From NCBI GenBank assembly GCA_020344865.1, contig CP070830.1, positions 2,199,109 to 2,209,598 of the forward strand: a DNA stretch of 10,490 nucleotides. Direction: 5' to 3'. The translations under genes were made by a program, and so were the position numbers. The DNA comes from Planctomycetota bacterium. GTDB lineage: Bacteria > Planctomycetota > Phycisphaerae > Sedimentisphaerales > Anaerobacaceae. The notes under the pieces are model-generated. The model had not been told where the DNA came from, ran no database searches, and worked only from the letters and a program-made list of their open reading frames with translations. Positions 1-7,293 of the stretch are shown one piece after another; the first letter of the stretch is position 1, and each line of letters starts with the position of its first letter.

Positions 1-163
1 GCTGCCCTGTCAGGTGCTCGAACTCGCCCAGAAAGAACAGGCCGCCCACCCCGAACCACTCAGATTCAAAATCTCGGCCATCGTAACAAAATACGAAGAC
101 CAAAACTTCCTGCTCCTCCAGCGCGCAACAAGAACCTACGGCCACCAAAACTTCCCAAGATAA
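1..163 (+). CDS. C-terminal end of an unrecognised protein, 5' end outside the window
   Basis: An open frame runs from base 2 to a TAA at 161-163, giving the last 53 residues of a protein that begins before the window. A second in-frame TAA follows at once (164-166). The tail begins LPCQVLELAQ, contains FKISAIVTKY and LLLQRATRTYG, and ends in NFPR. This alternates a short helix with beta-like hydrophobic strands (FKISAIV, FLLLQ), which suggests a small beta-rich domain. The stop lies 13 bp before the hisD start and the hisD ribosome binding site overlaps the second stop, so the two genes are probably co-transcribed. I do not recognise the family with certainty. The motif style reminds me of small conserved hypothetical proteins in planctomycetes, which is an impression only. 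No function is assigned. Confidence 0.7.
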   Translation, partial: LPCQVLELAQKEQAAHPEPLRFKISAIVTKYEDQNFLLLQRATRTYGHQNFPR

Positions 164-164
164 T

Positions 165-169
165 AAGGA
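165..169 (+). promoter_or_regulatory. Shine-Dalgarno site of hisD
   Basis: AAGGA lies 7 bases before the ATG at 177, a textbook spacing. It overlaps the second of two tandem stop codons of the upstream gene. This supports 177 as the hisD start and translation closely following the upstream gene. Confidence 0.75.
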
Positions 170-176
170 CTACCAA

Positions 177-1496
177 ATGCCACACCAACTCGACAAAATC
201 CTAATCTCTTACGACCAGCCAGACTTTAAATCGAGGTTGGACAAGTCTCGTTTAGAAATTATGAAACTTGCAAGATTTGCCGCTGCCGATGACAGATATC
301 AACAGGTACAGTCCATTCGTCATAAAGTTGCTAAAGAGAAAGACGAAGCTCTCGTTTACTTTACGGAAAAGTTTGACGGCGTTAAGCTGACACCTGACCA
401 GCTCAAGATCACGAAAGAGCAGCTACAGAAAGCCCACAAAGAAGTTGAAAAAGAAAACAAAAAACTCATGTCATCAGTTCGTCAAGCAATTGAAAATGTT
501 CGAAAGTATCAGACCGAGATTTTCATCGGTAACAAAAATATTCATCCTGGAATAAAGTATACGCCCATAAAACGTGTCGGTATTTGCGTGCCGGGCGCTT
601 CTGCCCCACTGCCCTCCACTGTTATAATGACTGCCGTTCCGGCCATAGTGGCCGGCGTAAAGCCGGAGCATATTGTTGTCGTCTCACCGCCGAGGTACAA
701 CGATAGTATTCACCCAGTAACCTTGGCGGTTTGCCATGAGTTAAAAATTGAGAATGTTTACAGGGTCGGCGGCGCGCAGGCCGTAGCAGCTTTGGCTATA
801 GGAACAGCAACAATTCCCAAAGTAGATAAAATTGTCGGCCCCGGCAATCAGTGGGTGCAGACAGAGAAACGGGAAGACTTTGGTCTGGTCGGCATTGATT
901 CGATAGCTGGGCCGAGTGAGGTGTTGATAATAGCCAATGATAAGGCAAATCCAGCCTGGGTCGCCGCGGACATGCTCAGCCAGACCGAGCACGACCCTGG
1001 TAGTGCTACTGTCTTTACAGATTCGCGAAAACTTGCAGAGAATGTTCTACAAGAAATAACAAGGCAATTAGAGGGGCTGGACAGAAAAGAAGCAACCGCT
1101 GCATGCCTGAATCAATTCAGCGTGATTGCCGTATTTAAGAATATGGCCGATGCGATTAGTGCCGCTAACGAGTTCGCGCCCGAACACCTAGAGATTCAAT
1201 GTGGAAACAAGAGCAGAGAAATCGCCGACAAAATCGAAAACGCTGGCGCAATATTTATAGGCGATTACTCCCCTGTTGCCGTCGGCGACTACTGGGCAGG
1301 ACCAAGTCATACATTACCTACCGGCATGACTGCAAAGTTTTCGAGCGCTTTGAGCGCAAATGATTTTATCAAGTCGATAAGCATCATCGAATACGATAAA
1401 GCCAAATTGGCCGAAAGCGCCGAAGACATCATCCGCCTCGCCGAGGCAGAAGGCCTCGACGCACACGCAAAAAGCATCAAAATCCGACAGCAGTAG
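177..1496 (+). CDS. hisD: Histidinol dehydrogenase
   Basis: This cytoplasmic zinc enzyme does the last two steps of histidine synthesis, oxidising L-histidinol through histidinal to L-histidine with two NAD+. At 439 residues it has the usual family length and is complete. Family signatures are visible: CVPGASAPLPS (137-147), RVGGAQAVAALAIGT (196-210), KIVGPGN (218-224) and IAGPSEVLI (243-251). By comparison with the E. coli enzyme, the zinc ligands are Gln269 and His272 (SQTEHD), Asp371 (AVGDYW) and His430 (GLDAHA). The catalytic pair is Glu336-His337 (APEHLE). All are present, so the enzyme should be active. The ATG has a good AAGGA site 7 bases upstream. No other his genes are visible, so hisD here is not inside a large his operon. 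Base composition inside the gene differs from its ends (see findings). Its stop lies 5 bp from the stop of the converging gene. Confidence 0.97.
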   Translation: MPHQLDKILISYDQPDFKSRLDKSRLEIMKLARFAAADDRYQQVQSIRHKVAKEKDEALVYFTEKFDGVKLTPDQLKITKEQLQKAHKEVEKENKKLMSSVRQAIENVRKYQTEIFIGNKNIHPGIKYTPIKRVGICVPGASAPLPSTVIMTAVPAIVAGVKPEHIVVVSPPRYNDSIHPVTLAVCHELKIENVYRVGGAQAVAALAIGTATIPKVDKIVGPGNQWVQTEKREDFGLVGIDSIAGPSEVLIIANDKANPAWVAADMLSQTEHDPGSATVFTDSRKLAENVLQEITRQLEGLDRKEATAACLNQFSVIAVFKNMADAISAANEFAPEHLEIQCGNKSREIADKIENAGAIFIGDYSPVAVGDYWAGPSHTLPTGMTAKFSSALSANDFIKSISIIEYDKAKLAESAEDIIRLAEAEGLDAHAKSIKIRQQ

Positions 1497-1501
1497 GCCC
1501 C

Positions 1502-2641
1502 TCAAACCTCCCAGTACAGCTTCTCTCTGTATCGCCAATAAAACCTCCCCAAAAGATGGGCCCCCACCATCAGTAGATAAATACTGATTAACCTGACAAT
1601 ATAAGGAAAGAGCTGAAACTGCGCCGAAACCATCCTCTCCGTCACAATCTTCCTCGTTATCGCAATCGGAACACAAAGCCCGCAAAACACCAGAACCAAA
1701 CCGCAGTACTGGAAAAACGTGCTGTATATAGAACCGATTATCAGAACCGGATTAAAAGCCCTGAACGAATCGAACATAACAACGGCGAGCAGCGTCATCG
1801 GAAAAAGAAAAACAACCAAAAACAATAAAACCCAGAAAATTATATCACCCTCGACCGCGGCAGGCAGCTCAACTGGAATCAAAAATACCGCACGAAACAA
1901 AGAAACCCAAAAACTCTTACCGAACCCTTCAAAACGCGCAATATAGAGGTATACCGCCAAAACGAATATCACAAAACAGCCGAATAACTTGAACAATTGC
2001 CCCACCATATCACCCAAACTTGGAGAATTGACCAGAACATCGGGTGCCCGTAGGTTGCCTTCCGCGCTGTCTCGGACGCACAGGGCCAAATACCAATACA
2101 AATACAACGCAATAACAATATTTACAATTATGCTCAAACACATAAATAGAACCCCAAAGATATATAAAGGCCCGAACACCAAAGCGGCCGCCTGCATAAC
2201 GTTCGTCATAATCTTCATTACAAGCGGCAGCCCTATAATAATACCAAGCATCGTCAAACCAGCCGTACTTATTGGGTACAGGAATATATCTATAAACCAG
2301 GGCAGCTTGCGCTCAACGACCCCCTCCTCTTCCTCTATTCGTAATCCTGCCTCGAGTTCCCTCATCTCCTCAAATCTCTTATCAGACTCACCCTCTTTAA
2401 TGCTTGCTTGCTCCGGAGCTCCTCCCTTCGGAGGAATATCAAAAACCAATGGGTCCAAATCCGACCCCTCTGAGCTAACCTTCAAGCCAACAAGATTACC
2501 CTGATTTGCGCCCGATTCCCCTTCAGCTGCCGCCGGAATAACAACTATACTGCTGCACTTTGGGCATCTAACTCTCTTACCTGAGAGCTTATCTTGAGCC
2601 TTAATTCTCTGACCGCAGCTTTTGCAGCGAAACTCAATCAC
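1502..2641 (-). CDS. Multi-pass membrane protein with N-terminal zinc ribbon, function unknown
   Basis: This is a 379-residue protein from a GTG start, with GAGG about 7 bases upstream inside a longer GAGGGAG. Residues 4-34 form a small zinc ribbon with Cys6-x2-Cys9 and Cys26-x2-Cys29 (FRCKSCG, VRCPKCS), followed by hydrophobic VVIPAAA. This resembles MJ0042-like ribbons. Residues 40-112 are a hydrophilic linker, acidic and glutamate-rich near 84-110. The rest is strongly hydrophobic, with membrane segments near 117-142, 150-187 (probably two), 214-234, 268-290, 300-327 and 345-365, so about six or seven. Conserved-looking motifs include RAPDV (198-202) and FDSFRAFNPVLI (290-301). The protein ends in a basic/aromatic tail, YWRYREKLYWEV. 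It is last in the minus-strand series, 66 bp after the hydrolase gene. The domain layout resembles uncharacterised planctomycete membrane proteins. What the ribbon binds is unknown. Start and reading frame are well supported, function is not. Confidence 0.82.
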   Translation of the reverse strand: MIEFRCKSCGQRIKAQDKLSGKRVRCPKCSSIVVIPAAAEGESGANQGNLVGLKVSSEGSDLDPLVFDIPPKGGAPEQASIKEGESDKRFEEMRELEAGLRIEEEEGVVERKLPWFIDIFLYPISTAGLTMLGIIIGLPLVMKIMTNVMQAAALVFGPLYIFGVLFMCLSIIVNIVIALYLYWYLALCVRDSAEGNLRAPDVLVNSPSLGDMVGQLFKLFGCFVIFVLAVYLYIARFEGFGKSFWVSLFRAVFLIPVELPAAVEGDIIFWVLLFLVVFLFPMTLLAVVMFDSFRAFNPVLIIGSIYSTFFQYCGLVLVFCGLCVPIAITRKIVTERMVSAQFQLFPYIVRLISIYLLMVGAHLLGRFYWRYREKLYWEV

Positions 2642-2707
2642 AATACTCCCTCTGCCTCAATTACCTTCGCTTTGTCGGCCTCCTTCCCGCCTAAGCAGCA
2701 CAGGTAA

Positions 2708-3550
2708 CTAAGGCTTGTTATTTTTGTTCTCTTGATTTCCCGCCTTGGATTTCCGCTCAACCTCTTTATCAGTCGGTTCGTTTTCGGCATCGCTGGTCGC
2801 GCCGTTGCTTGCCAGCCAGTTATACAGTGTCTCCGACCCGCTCGGGTCGAATGAGTGCCCCTCACCCTTAAACTCTTCAAACGTTACTTCCGCCCCCAAC
2901 CGGCGGTAATACGCCGCCGTCCTCTTGGCCGCCTTCATATTAACATCATTTTCGCCGGCGCCGATATATATAGGCTTGCCGCGAAGCGCCTGCTTACTCG
3001 CCAGCTGCACAAACCCCCTCCGGCCAGCGGCAAAAATCACAGCGCCCGCCCAACCCTTCGCGCTCGCCTCGACCATATCCGCACTGTGCCACCCGCCCTT
3101 GCTAAAACCCGAAACAAACAGCCGCTTCTCATCTATCTTCAGATGCTCGCCAACGTATTTCTTGACCTCCAGCACGCTCCTTTTTTCGCGCTTAAGAAGG
3201 TTCATATATTCCCCCCTCCTCATTTTCTTTTTTGCAGGCACATACCCCATACCTATAACAATAAAACCCTTGCCCCGCACCGCCTGCCTCATAGGCCACG
3301 TCGTCGGCTGACCGCTCTGTCCGTGATAGCAGAATATAACCGGCCAGTCACGCTCATCGTTATAATCGCTCGGAACATATACCATAAAATGGTCATTACC
3401 TATCCGCTCGTCGTCAACTTCCACTCGCACTTCCTCCCCCGGCACAAATTTCGCAGCCTCCCCCTTCTTCTGCTTACCCGCCCCAAATGCCGCCCCCGAA
3501 ATACAAACCAAAAAAACAAATAACCAAACCGAATGTTTGTTAAAAGCCAT
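2708..3550 (-). CDS. Secreted alpha/beta hydrolase (esterase-like)
   Basis: This is a 280-residue predicted serine hydrolase. Numbering is from the ATG at 3550. Residues 1-24 look like a Sec signal peptide: Lys5-His6, then the hydrophobic run VWLFVFLVCISGAAFG. The mature protein should therefore lie outside the cytoplasm. The alpha/beta-hydrolase parts are in order: FCYHG near 73-77 (oxyanion-hole region), the nucleophile elbow GFSKGG with Ser150, an Asp candidate at 202 (GAGENDVN) and the His at 232 (GEGHSF). The arrangement fits the phospholipase/carboxylesterase, dienelactone hydrolase and LpqC-type esterase group. Substrate cannot be read from sequence. The last 30 residues are a charged, low-complexity tail. 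The start overlaps the alaS stop by one base (TGATG), suggesting translational coupling. A TTG at 3553 would add one residue and is less likely. Confidence 0.87.
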   Translation of the reverse strand: MAFNKHSVWLFVFLVCISGAAFGAGKQKKGEAAKFVPGEEVRVEVDDERIGNDHFMVYVPSDYNDERDWPVIFCYHGQSGQPTTWPMRQAVRGKGFIVIGMGYVPAKKKMRRGEYMNLLKREKRSVLEVKKYVGEHLKIDEKRLFVSGFSKGGWHSADMVEASAKGWAGAVIFAAGRRGFVQLASKQALRGKPIYIGAGENDVNMKAAKRTAAYYRRLGAEVTFEEFKGEGHSFDPSGSETLYNWLASNGATSDAENEPTDKEVERKSKAGNQENKNNKP

Positions 3551-6261
3551 CAAAATTTCTCTCTTATCAGCTCAGTGGCCTTGGCAAGCGCATCATCAAT
3601 TTTCTTCGGATTCGTCCCCCCTGCCTGCGCCATCGCGGGTCGACCGCCGCCGCCGCCGTCAACTATCGGCGCAATCTCCTTAACTATCTCCCCGGCACTT
3701 AAGCCCTTCTTAACCAAATCGCTCGTAACACCCACCAGCAGCGTCGCCCTGCCGTCCTCCTCGAAGCCCAAAACCACTGCCGCCGACTTCGCCTTCCTCC
3801 TGAGCATATCGATTGCCGCCCGCCCCTGCTCGGCGCCTGTCGCCGACAACCGCCCGACAATCACCGCCGCTTCGCCAATCCTTTCGGCCTTATCTAAAAG
3901 CTCCTTCGCTTCTGCCATCGTGTCCGAACCCTTCTGCCGCCCGGCCGATTTCAGCTCCTTCGTCAGCTTCTTGTTCTCCTTTATCAGCCGCTCGACCCTC
4001 TCCACAACCTCTTCGGCGGGAACCTTCAGCTTCGCGCTTAGCTCGTCAACTATCCCGCTTCGCTGCTCAAGATACTTCCCGAGCCCCTCACCCGTAAGCG
4101 CTGTTATCCTCCGCACGCCTGCCGATATGCTCTCCTCTTTTATTATCTTAAAACCGCCGATTGCCCCGACCCTGTCAACGTGAGTCCCCCCGCAAAATTC
4201 CTTGCTGAACGCATCCCCGACTTTCTCTTCACCCTCGACCCCGATAGCCACCACGCGCACATCATCCCCGTACTTCTCACCGAACAGTGCCATCGCGCCC
4301 AATTTCGATGCCTCTTCCCTCGGCATAACGGCGCACGTTACCGGCAAATCCGCGGCTATCTTTTCCCTGACCAAATCCTCAATATCCTTTATTTGTTTGC
4401 CGCTCAATGCCTTCGGACACGTAAAGTCAAATCTAAGGTAATCAGGCCCCACCAGACTGCCCTGCTGCGCCACCGACTTGCCAACCACCTGCTGTAGCGC
4501 CCACTGCAAAAGATGAGTCGCCGTATGATTCTTCTTTATCGAGTCTCTGTCTTTGCTCACTTTCGCCTTCACTTTCTCCCCGACCTTAAATGCCCCCTCA
4601 ACAAGCCGGCCTCGGTGAACGACACAGTCCGCCACCCTTGCGGTGTCCTCGACAATGAACCTGCCCCCCTCTGACTCGATAACGCCGCAGTCGCCTACCT
4701 GTCCCCCGGCCTCGGCATAGAAACACGTCCTATCGAGAACAATCCCTATATCGTCCCCCACTCCAATACTGCCCTCCCTCTTGAAGCTTCCGGTCTCAAT
4801 CCACCCGATTACCTTACTGTCGCACTCATCCGCATGGTACTTGTGCAAATCCTCCGTCACCGGAAGCTCAGCATCCGCCAAAGCCACCATAAGCGACGCA
4901 CCTTTCTGCGCCGCCCTCGCACGCTCTCGCTGCTCTTCCATCAACTCCTCGAATACCGGCTTATCGACTTTCAGGCTTCGCTCCTCAGCCATAAGCTGCG
5001 TCAAATCAAGCGGAAACCCGTACGTGTCATAAAGCTGAAACGCGTCCTCGCCGCTTATCGTCTTGTCGCGCTTCTTCGCTGCCCGCCCGGCCGCCGTCTC
5101 GAAAATCTCTATCCCCCTGTCAAGCGTCCGACCGAATGCCGCCTCTTCAGACTCGATTACCGTCGAAACATAATCCGCACGTTCTTTTATCTCCCCGAAC
5201 GCATCCCCCAAACAATCGACAACCACCGGCACGAGCCTGTACATAAAAGGCTCGTGCATCCCTAACTCCCTGCCGAACCGCGATGCCCGTCGCAGTATTC
5301 TCCGTATCACATATCCCCGCCCTTCATTGGACGGCCTCCCGCCGTCTGTTATCGAAAACACCAAAGCCCGAATATGGTCGGATATCACCCGAAAAGCATT
5401 GTCGATTCTGTTACCCAGTCTGGATGTATATCTTTCGCCGGTGATTTCGCCGATGCAGTCGATTATCGGCATAAACAAATCCGAATCGTAGTTGCTGCCC
5501 TTGCCCTGCATCACCGCCGCTATTCTCTCCAGTCCCGCGCCCGTATCAACATATTTAGCTCCCAGTTCGACCAACTTGCCGTCTTCGCCGCGGTTATACT
5601 GAATAAAGACCAGGTTCCACAACTCGATAAACCTGCTGCACCCGGCATTGACCCTGCACTTATGGCCGCTAACATCCTTCATGTCACACCTGTCTGGCCC
5701 AAGGTCGATATGTATCTCGCTGCACGGCCCGCACGGACCCGTCTCGCCCATCTCCCAGAAGTTGTCCTTCTTACCGAACGCCAGGACCCGCTCGGCAGGT
5801 ATCGGCGTCACCTTCGTCCACAACCCCTCCGCCTCTTTGTCCTTCGGAAGGCCGTCCTTCTCGTCGCCCGCAAAGACCGTCACCCACAGGCTCTCCCCAT
5901 CTATTCCCCATACATCCGTTAGAAGCTCCCAAGCCCATTCAATCGCCTCCGCCTTGAAATAATCGTCAAACGACCAGTTCCCCAACATCTCAAAAAACGT
6001 GTGGTGATACGTGTCTTTCCCCACCTCCTCAAGGTCATTGTGCTTGCCGCTCACCCGCAGACACTTCTGGCTGTTCACCACACGCTCCTTGCTCGGTCTC
6101 CTCAAACCCAGGAAGATGTCCTTGAACTGGTTCATCCCCGCATTGGCGAAAAGCAGCGTCTCATCATCAATCGGGACAATGGGCGAGCTGGGCACAAATG
6201 CGTGCTCCTTGCCCTTGAAAAAATCTATAAACCCGTTCCTTATACCTTTCGCACTCAGCAC
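3550..6261 (-). CDS. alaS: Alanine--tRNA ligase
   Basis: This cytoplasmic class II synthetase charges tRNA-Ala and clears mischarged Ser/Gly-tRNA-Ala. From the GTG at 6261 it has 903 residues, typical for bacteria. Domains in order are the catalytic core (1-~240, with NAGMNQFKD, HHTFFEMLGNWSF, GPCGPCSEIH and ELWNLVF), a helical tRNA-recognition region (~240-460), the editing domain and the C-terminal C-Ala/DHHA1 domain with a GGGGGRP loop. The editing zinc site is complete: His579 and His583 (NHTATH), Cys690 and His694 (FCGGTH). A coiled-coil-like stretch, PAEEVVERVERLIKENKKL, precedes the C-Ala domain. Core residues 192-208 form a Cys/His-rich insert (see findings). A GTG at 6270 would add three residues but has its Shine-Dalgarno only one base away. 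The gene follows recA directly, and its stop overlaps the start of the hydrolase gene. Confidence 0.97.
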   Translation of the reverse strand: MLSAKGIRNGFIDFFKGKEHAFVPSSPIVPIDDETLLFANAGMNQFKDIFLGLRRPSKERVVNSQKCLRVSGKHNDLEEVGKDTYHHTFFEMLGNWSFDDYFKAEAIEWAWELLTDVWGIDGESLWVTVFAGDEKDGLPKDKEAEGLWTKVTPIPAERVLAFGKKDNFWEMGETGPCGPCSEIHIDLGPDRCDMKDVSGHKCRVNAGCSRFIELWNLVFIQYNRGEDGKLVELGAKYVDTGAGLERIAAVMQGKGSNYDSDLFMPIIDCIGEITGERYTSRLGNRIDNAFRVISDHIRALVFSITDGGRPSNEGRGYVIRRILRRASRFGRELGMHEPFMYRLVPVVVDCLGDAFGEIKERADYVSTVIESEEAAFGRTLDRGIEIFETAAGRAAKKRDKTISGEDAFQLYDTYGFPLDLTQLMAEERSLKVDKPVFEELMEEQRERARAAQKGASLMVALADAELPVTEDLHKYHADECDSKVIGWIETGSFKREGSIGVGDDIGIVLDRTCFYAEAGGQVGDCGVIESEGGRFIVEDTARVADCVVHRGRLVEGAFKVGEKVKAKVSKDRDSIKKNHTATHLLQWALQQVVGKSVAQQGSLVGPDYLRFDFTCPKALSGKQIKDIEDLVREKIAADLPVTCAVMPREEASKLGAMALFGEKYGDDVRVVAIGVEGEEKVGDAFSKEFCGGTHVDRVGAIGGFKIIKEESISAGVRRITALTGEGLGKYLEQRSGIVDELSAKLKVPAEEVVERVERLIKENKKLTKELKSAGRQKGSDTMAEAKELLDKAERIGEAAVIVGRLSATGAEQGRAAIDMLRRKAKSAAVVLGFEEDGRATLLVGVTSDLVKKGLSAGEIVKEIAPIVDGGGGGRPAMAQAGGTNPKKIDDALAKATELIREKF

Positions 6262-6271
6262 CGTCGACACG

Positions 6272-6276
6272 TCCTT
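6272..6276 (-). promoter_or_regulatory. Shine-Dalgarno site that favours the shorter alaS start
   Basis: On the minus strand AAGGA lies in the short gap after the recA stop (6283-6285). It is one base from the GTG at 6270, which is too close for initiation. It is ten bases from the in-frame GTG at 6261, which is slightly long but workable. The family alignment also tolerates the shorter start, which gives MLSAKGIRNGFIDFF. This favours 6261 without proving it. Confidence 0.5.
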
Positions 6277-6282
6277 AACCGC

Positions 6283-7293
6283 TCACGCCATCTCTTTGGC
6301 GGCCAGAATCTTACCCTTCAGTTCCTCACACAAATCCTTGTTCTCGGCCAGATACTTCTTCGCGTTCTCTCTGCCCTGACCAAGACGCACGTCCCCGTAC
6401 GTCAGCCACGCGCCGCTCTTCTCGACCACGCCGCAGCCCACACCCAAATCGAGCAAATCGCCCTCGTAACTCAATCCGCTGTCGAACATAATGTCGAACT
6501 CGCCGTCACGGAAAGGCGGTGCAATCTTGTTCTTGACCACCCTGGCCCTGACTCTCGTTCCGATGGCCCGCCCGGCTTCCTTTATCGTCGCCAGCCGCCT
6601 TACGTCTATCCGCACCGAACTGTAGAACTTAAGTGCCCTGCCCCCCGTCGTCGTCTCCGGATTGCCGAACATAACGCCGATTTTCATCCTAATCTGGTTG
6701 ATGAAGATAAGGGCCGTCTTGCTCCTGTCGATAACCGCCGCGAGCTTTCTCATCGCCTGGCTCATCAGCCTCGCGTGCAGACCTAAGTGCCTGTCACCCA
6801 TCTCGCCTTCAATCTCTGCCGCCGGTGTAAGGGCGGCGACCGAATCGACGACTATTACATCGACCGAATTGGACCTTATCAGCATCTCGGCAATATCCAG
6901 CGCCTGTTCGCCCGTGTCCGGCTGGCTGACGAGCATGCTGCTCACGTCCACGCCGAGCCTCTTCGCCCACGTCGTATCCAAAGCGTGCTCAGCATCAATA
7001 AATGCCGCTACTCCCCCTGCGCGTTGCGCGTTCGCAATCACATGCAGCGCAAGCGTTGTCTTGCCCGACGACTCCGGCCCGAACAGCTCCGTTACTCGAC
7101 CCCGGGGAATACCCGCTCCCCCTAAAGCAATATCAAGTGACAGCGCACCCGTAGGTATCCCCGCAATCCTCGCGTACTTGTGCTCGTCCATCTGCATAAT
7201 AGCCCCTTGCCCGTATTGCTTCTCAATCTGAGCAATCACACGCTGCAGCGCATCTTCCTTGCTGGTTGGTTCATTCTTTTTTGTCTTCCCCAT
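6283..7293 (-). CDS. recA: Recombinase RecA
   Basis: RecA forms ATP-dependent filaments on single-stranded DNA, drives strand exchange and triggers LexA self-cleavage where an SOS system exists. The 336-residue protein carries Walker A GPESSGKT (72-79), the catalytic glutamate Glu102 in FIDAEHALD, Walker B VIVVD (146-150), the loop-1 region EIEGEMGDRHLGLHARLMS (160-178) and the loop-2 signature KIGVMFGNPETTTGG (204-218). All core motifs are intact. The C-terminus ends shortly after GKILAAKEMA and lacks the long acidic tail of E. coli RecA (353 residues). The ATG has GGAG ten bases upstream. It lies 98 bp after thpR, in the one gap of the block roomy enough for its own promoter. No recX lies between recA and alaS. 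I saw no canonical LexA box in the gap. Confidence 0.98.
   Translation of the reverse strand: MGKTKKNEPTSKEDALQRVIAQIEKQYGQGAIMQMDEHKYARIAGIPTGALSLDIALGGAGIPRGRVTELFGPESSGKTTLALHVIANAQRAGGVAAFIDAEHALDTTWAKRLGVDVSSMLVSQPDTGEQALDIAEMLIRSNSVDVIVVDSVAALTPAAEIEGEMGDRHLGLHARLMSQAMRKLAAVIDRSKTALIFINQIRMKIGVMFGNPETTTGGRALKFYSSVRIDVRRLATIKEAGRAIGTRVRARVVKNKIAPPFRDGEFDIMFDSGLSYEGDLLDLGVGCGVVEKSGAWLTYGDVRLGQGRENAKKYLAENKDLCEELKGKILAAKEMA

Noticed and set aside
1442..1458. Hairpin CGAGGC-AGAAG-GCCTCG near the end of hisD, as a possible terminator
   Set aside because: The stem is only 6 bp, lies inside conserved hisD coding sequence and has no following T-run, so it is more likely a by-product of codon sequence.
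2638..2880. Minus-strand frame of 80 codons running from the hydrolase into the gap, as a frameshifted extension or small gene
   Set aside because: It overlaps the hydrolase His-motif region in another frame. The hydrolase reads through intact to its own stop, and the predicted peptide has no recognisable features.
2855..3523. Plus-strand open frame of 222 codons opposite the hydrolase
   Set aside because: The minus strand encodes a protein with signal peptide and full catalytic triad. The plus frame is a low-information shadow rich in Arg and Pro.
3533..4183. Plus-strand Ser/Ala/Pro-rich frame of 216 codons opposite alaS
   Set aside because: Its composition is what the reverse of a Glu/Gly/Ala-rich coding region gives, and it has no signal or domain.
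6001..6786. Plus-strand open frame of 261 codons spanning the alaS-recA junction
   Set aside because: It lies entirely opposite two strongly conserved genes, shows no family motif, and is rich in Arg, His, Leu and Pro as expected from an antisense frame of GC-rich coding DNA.
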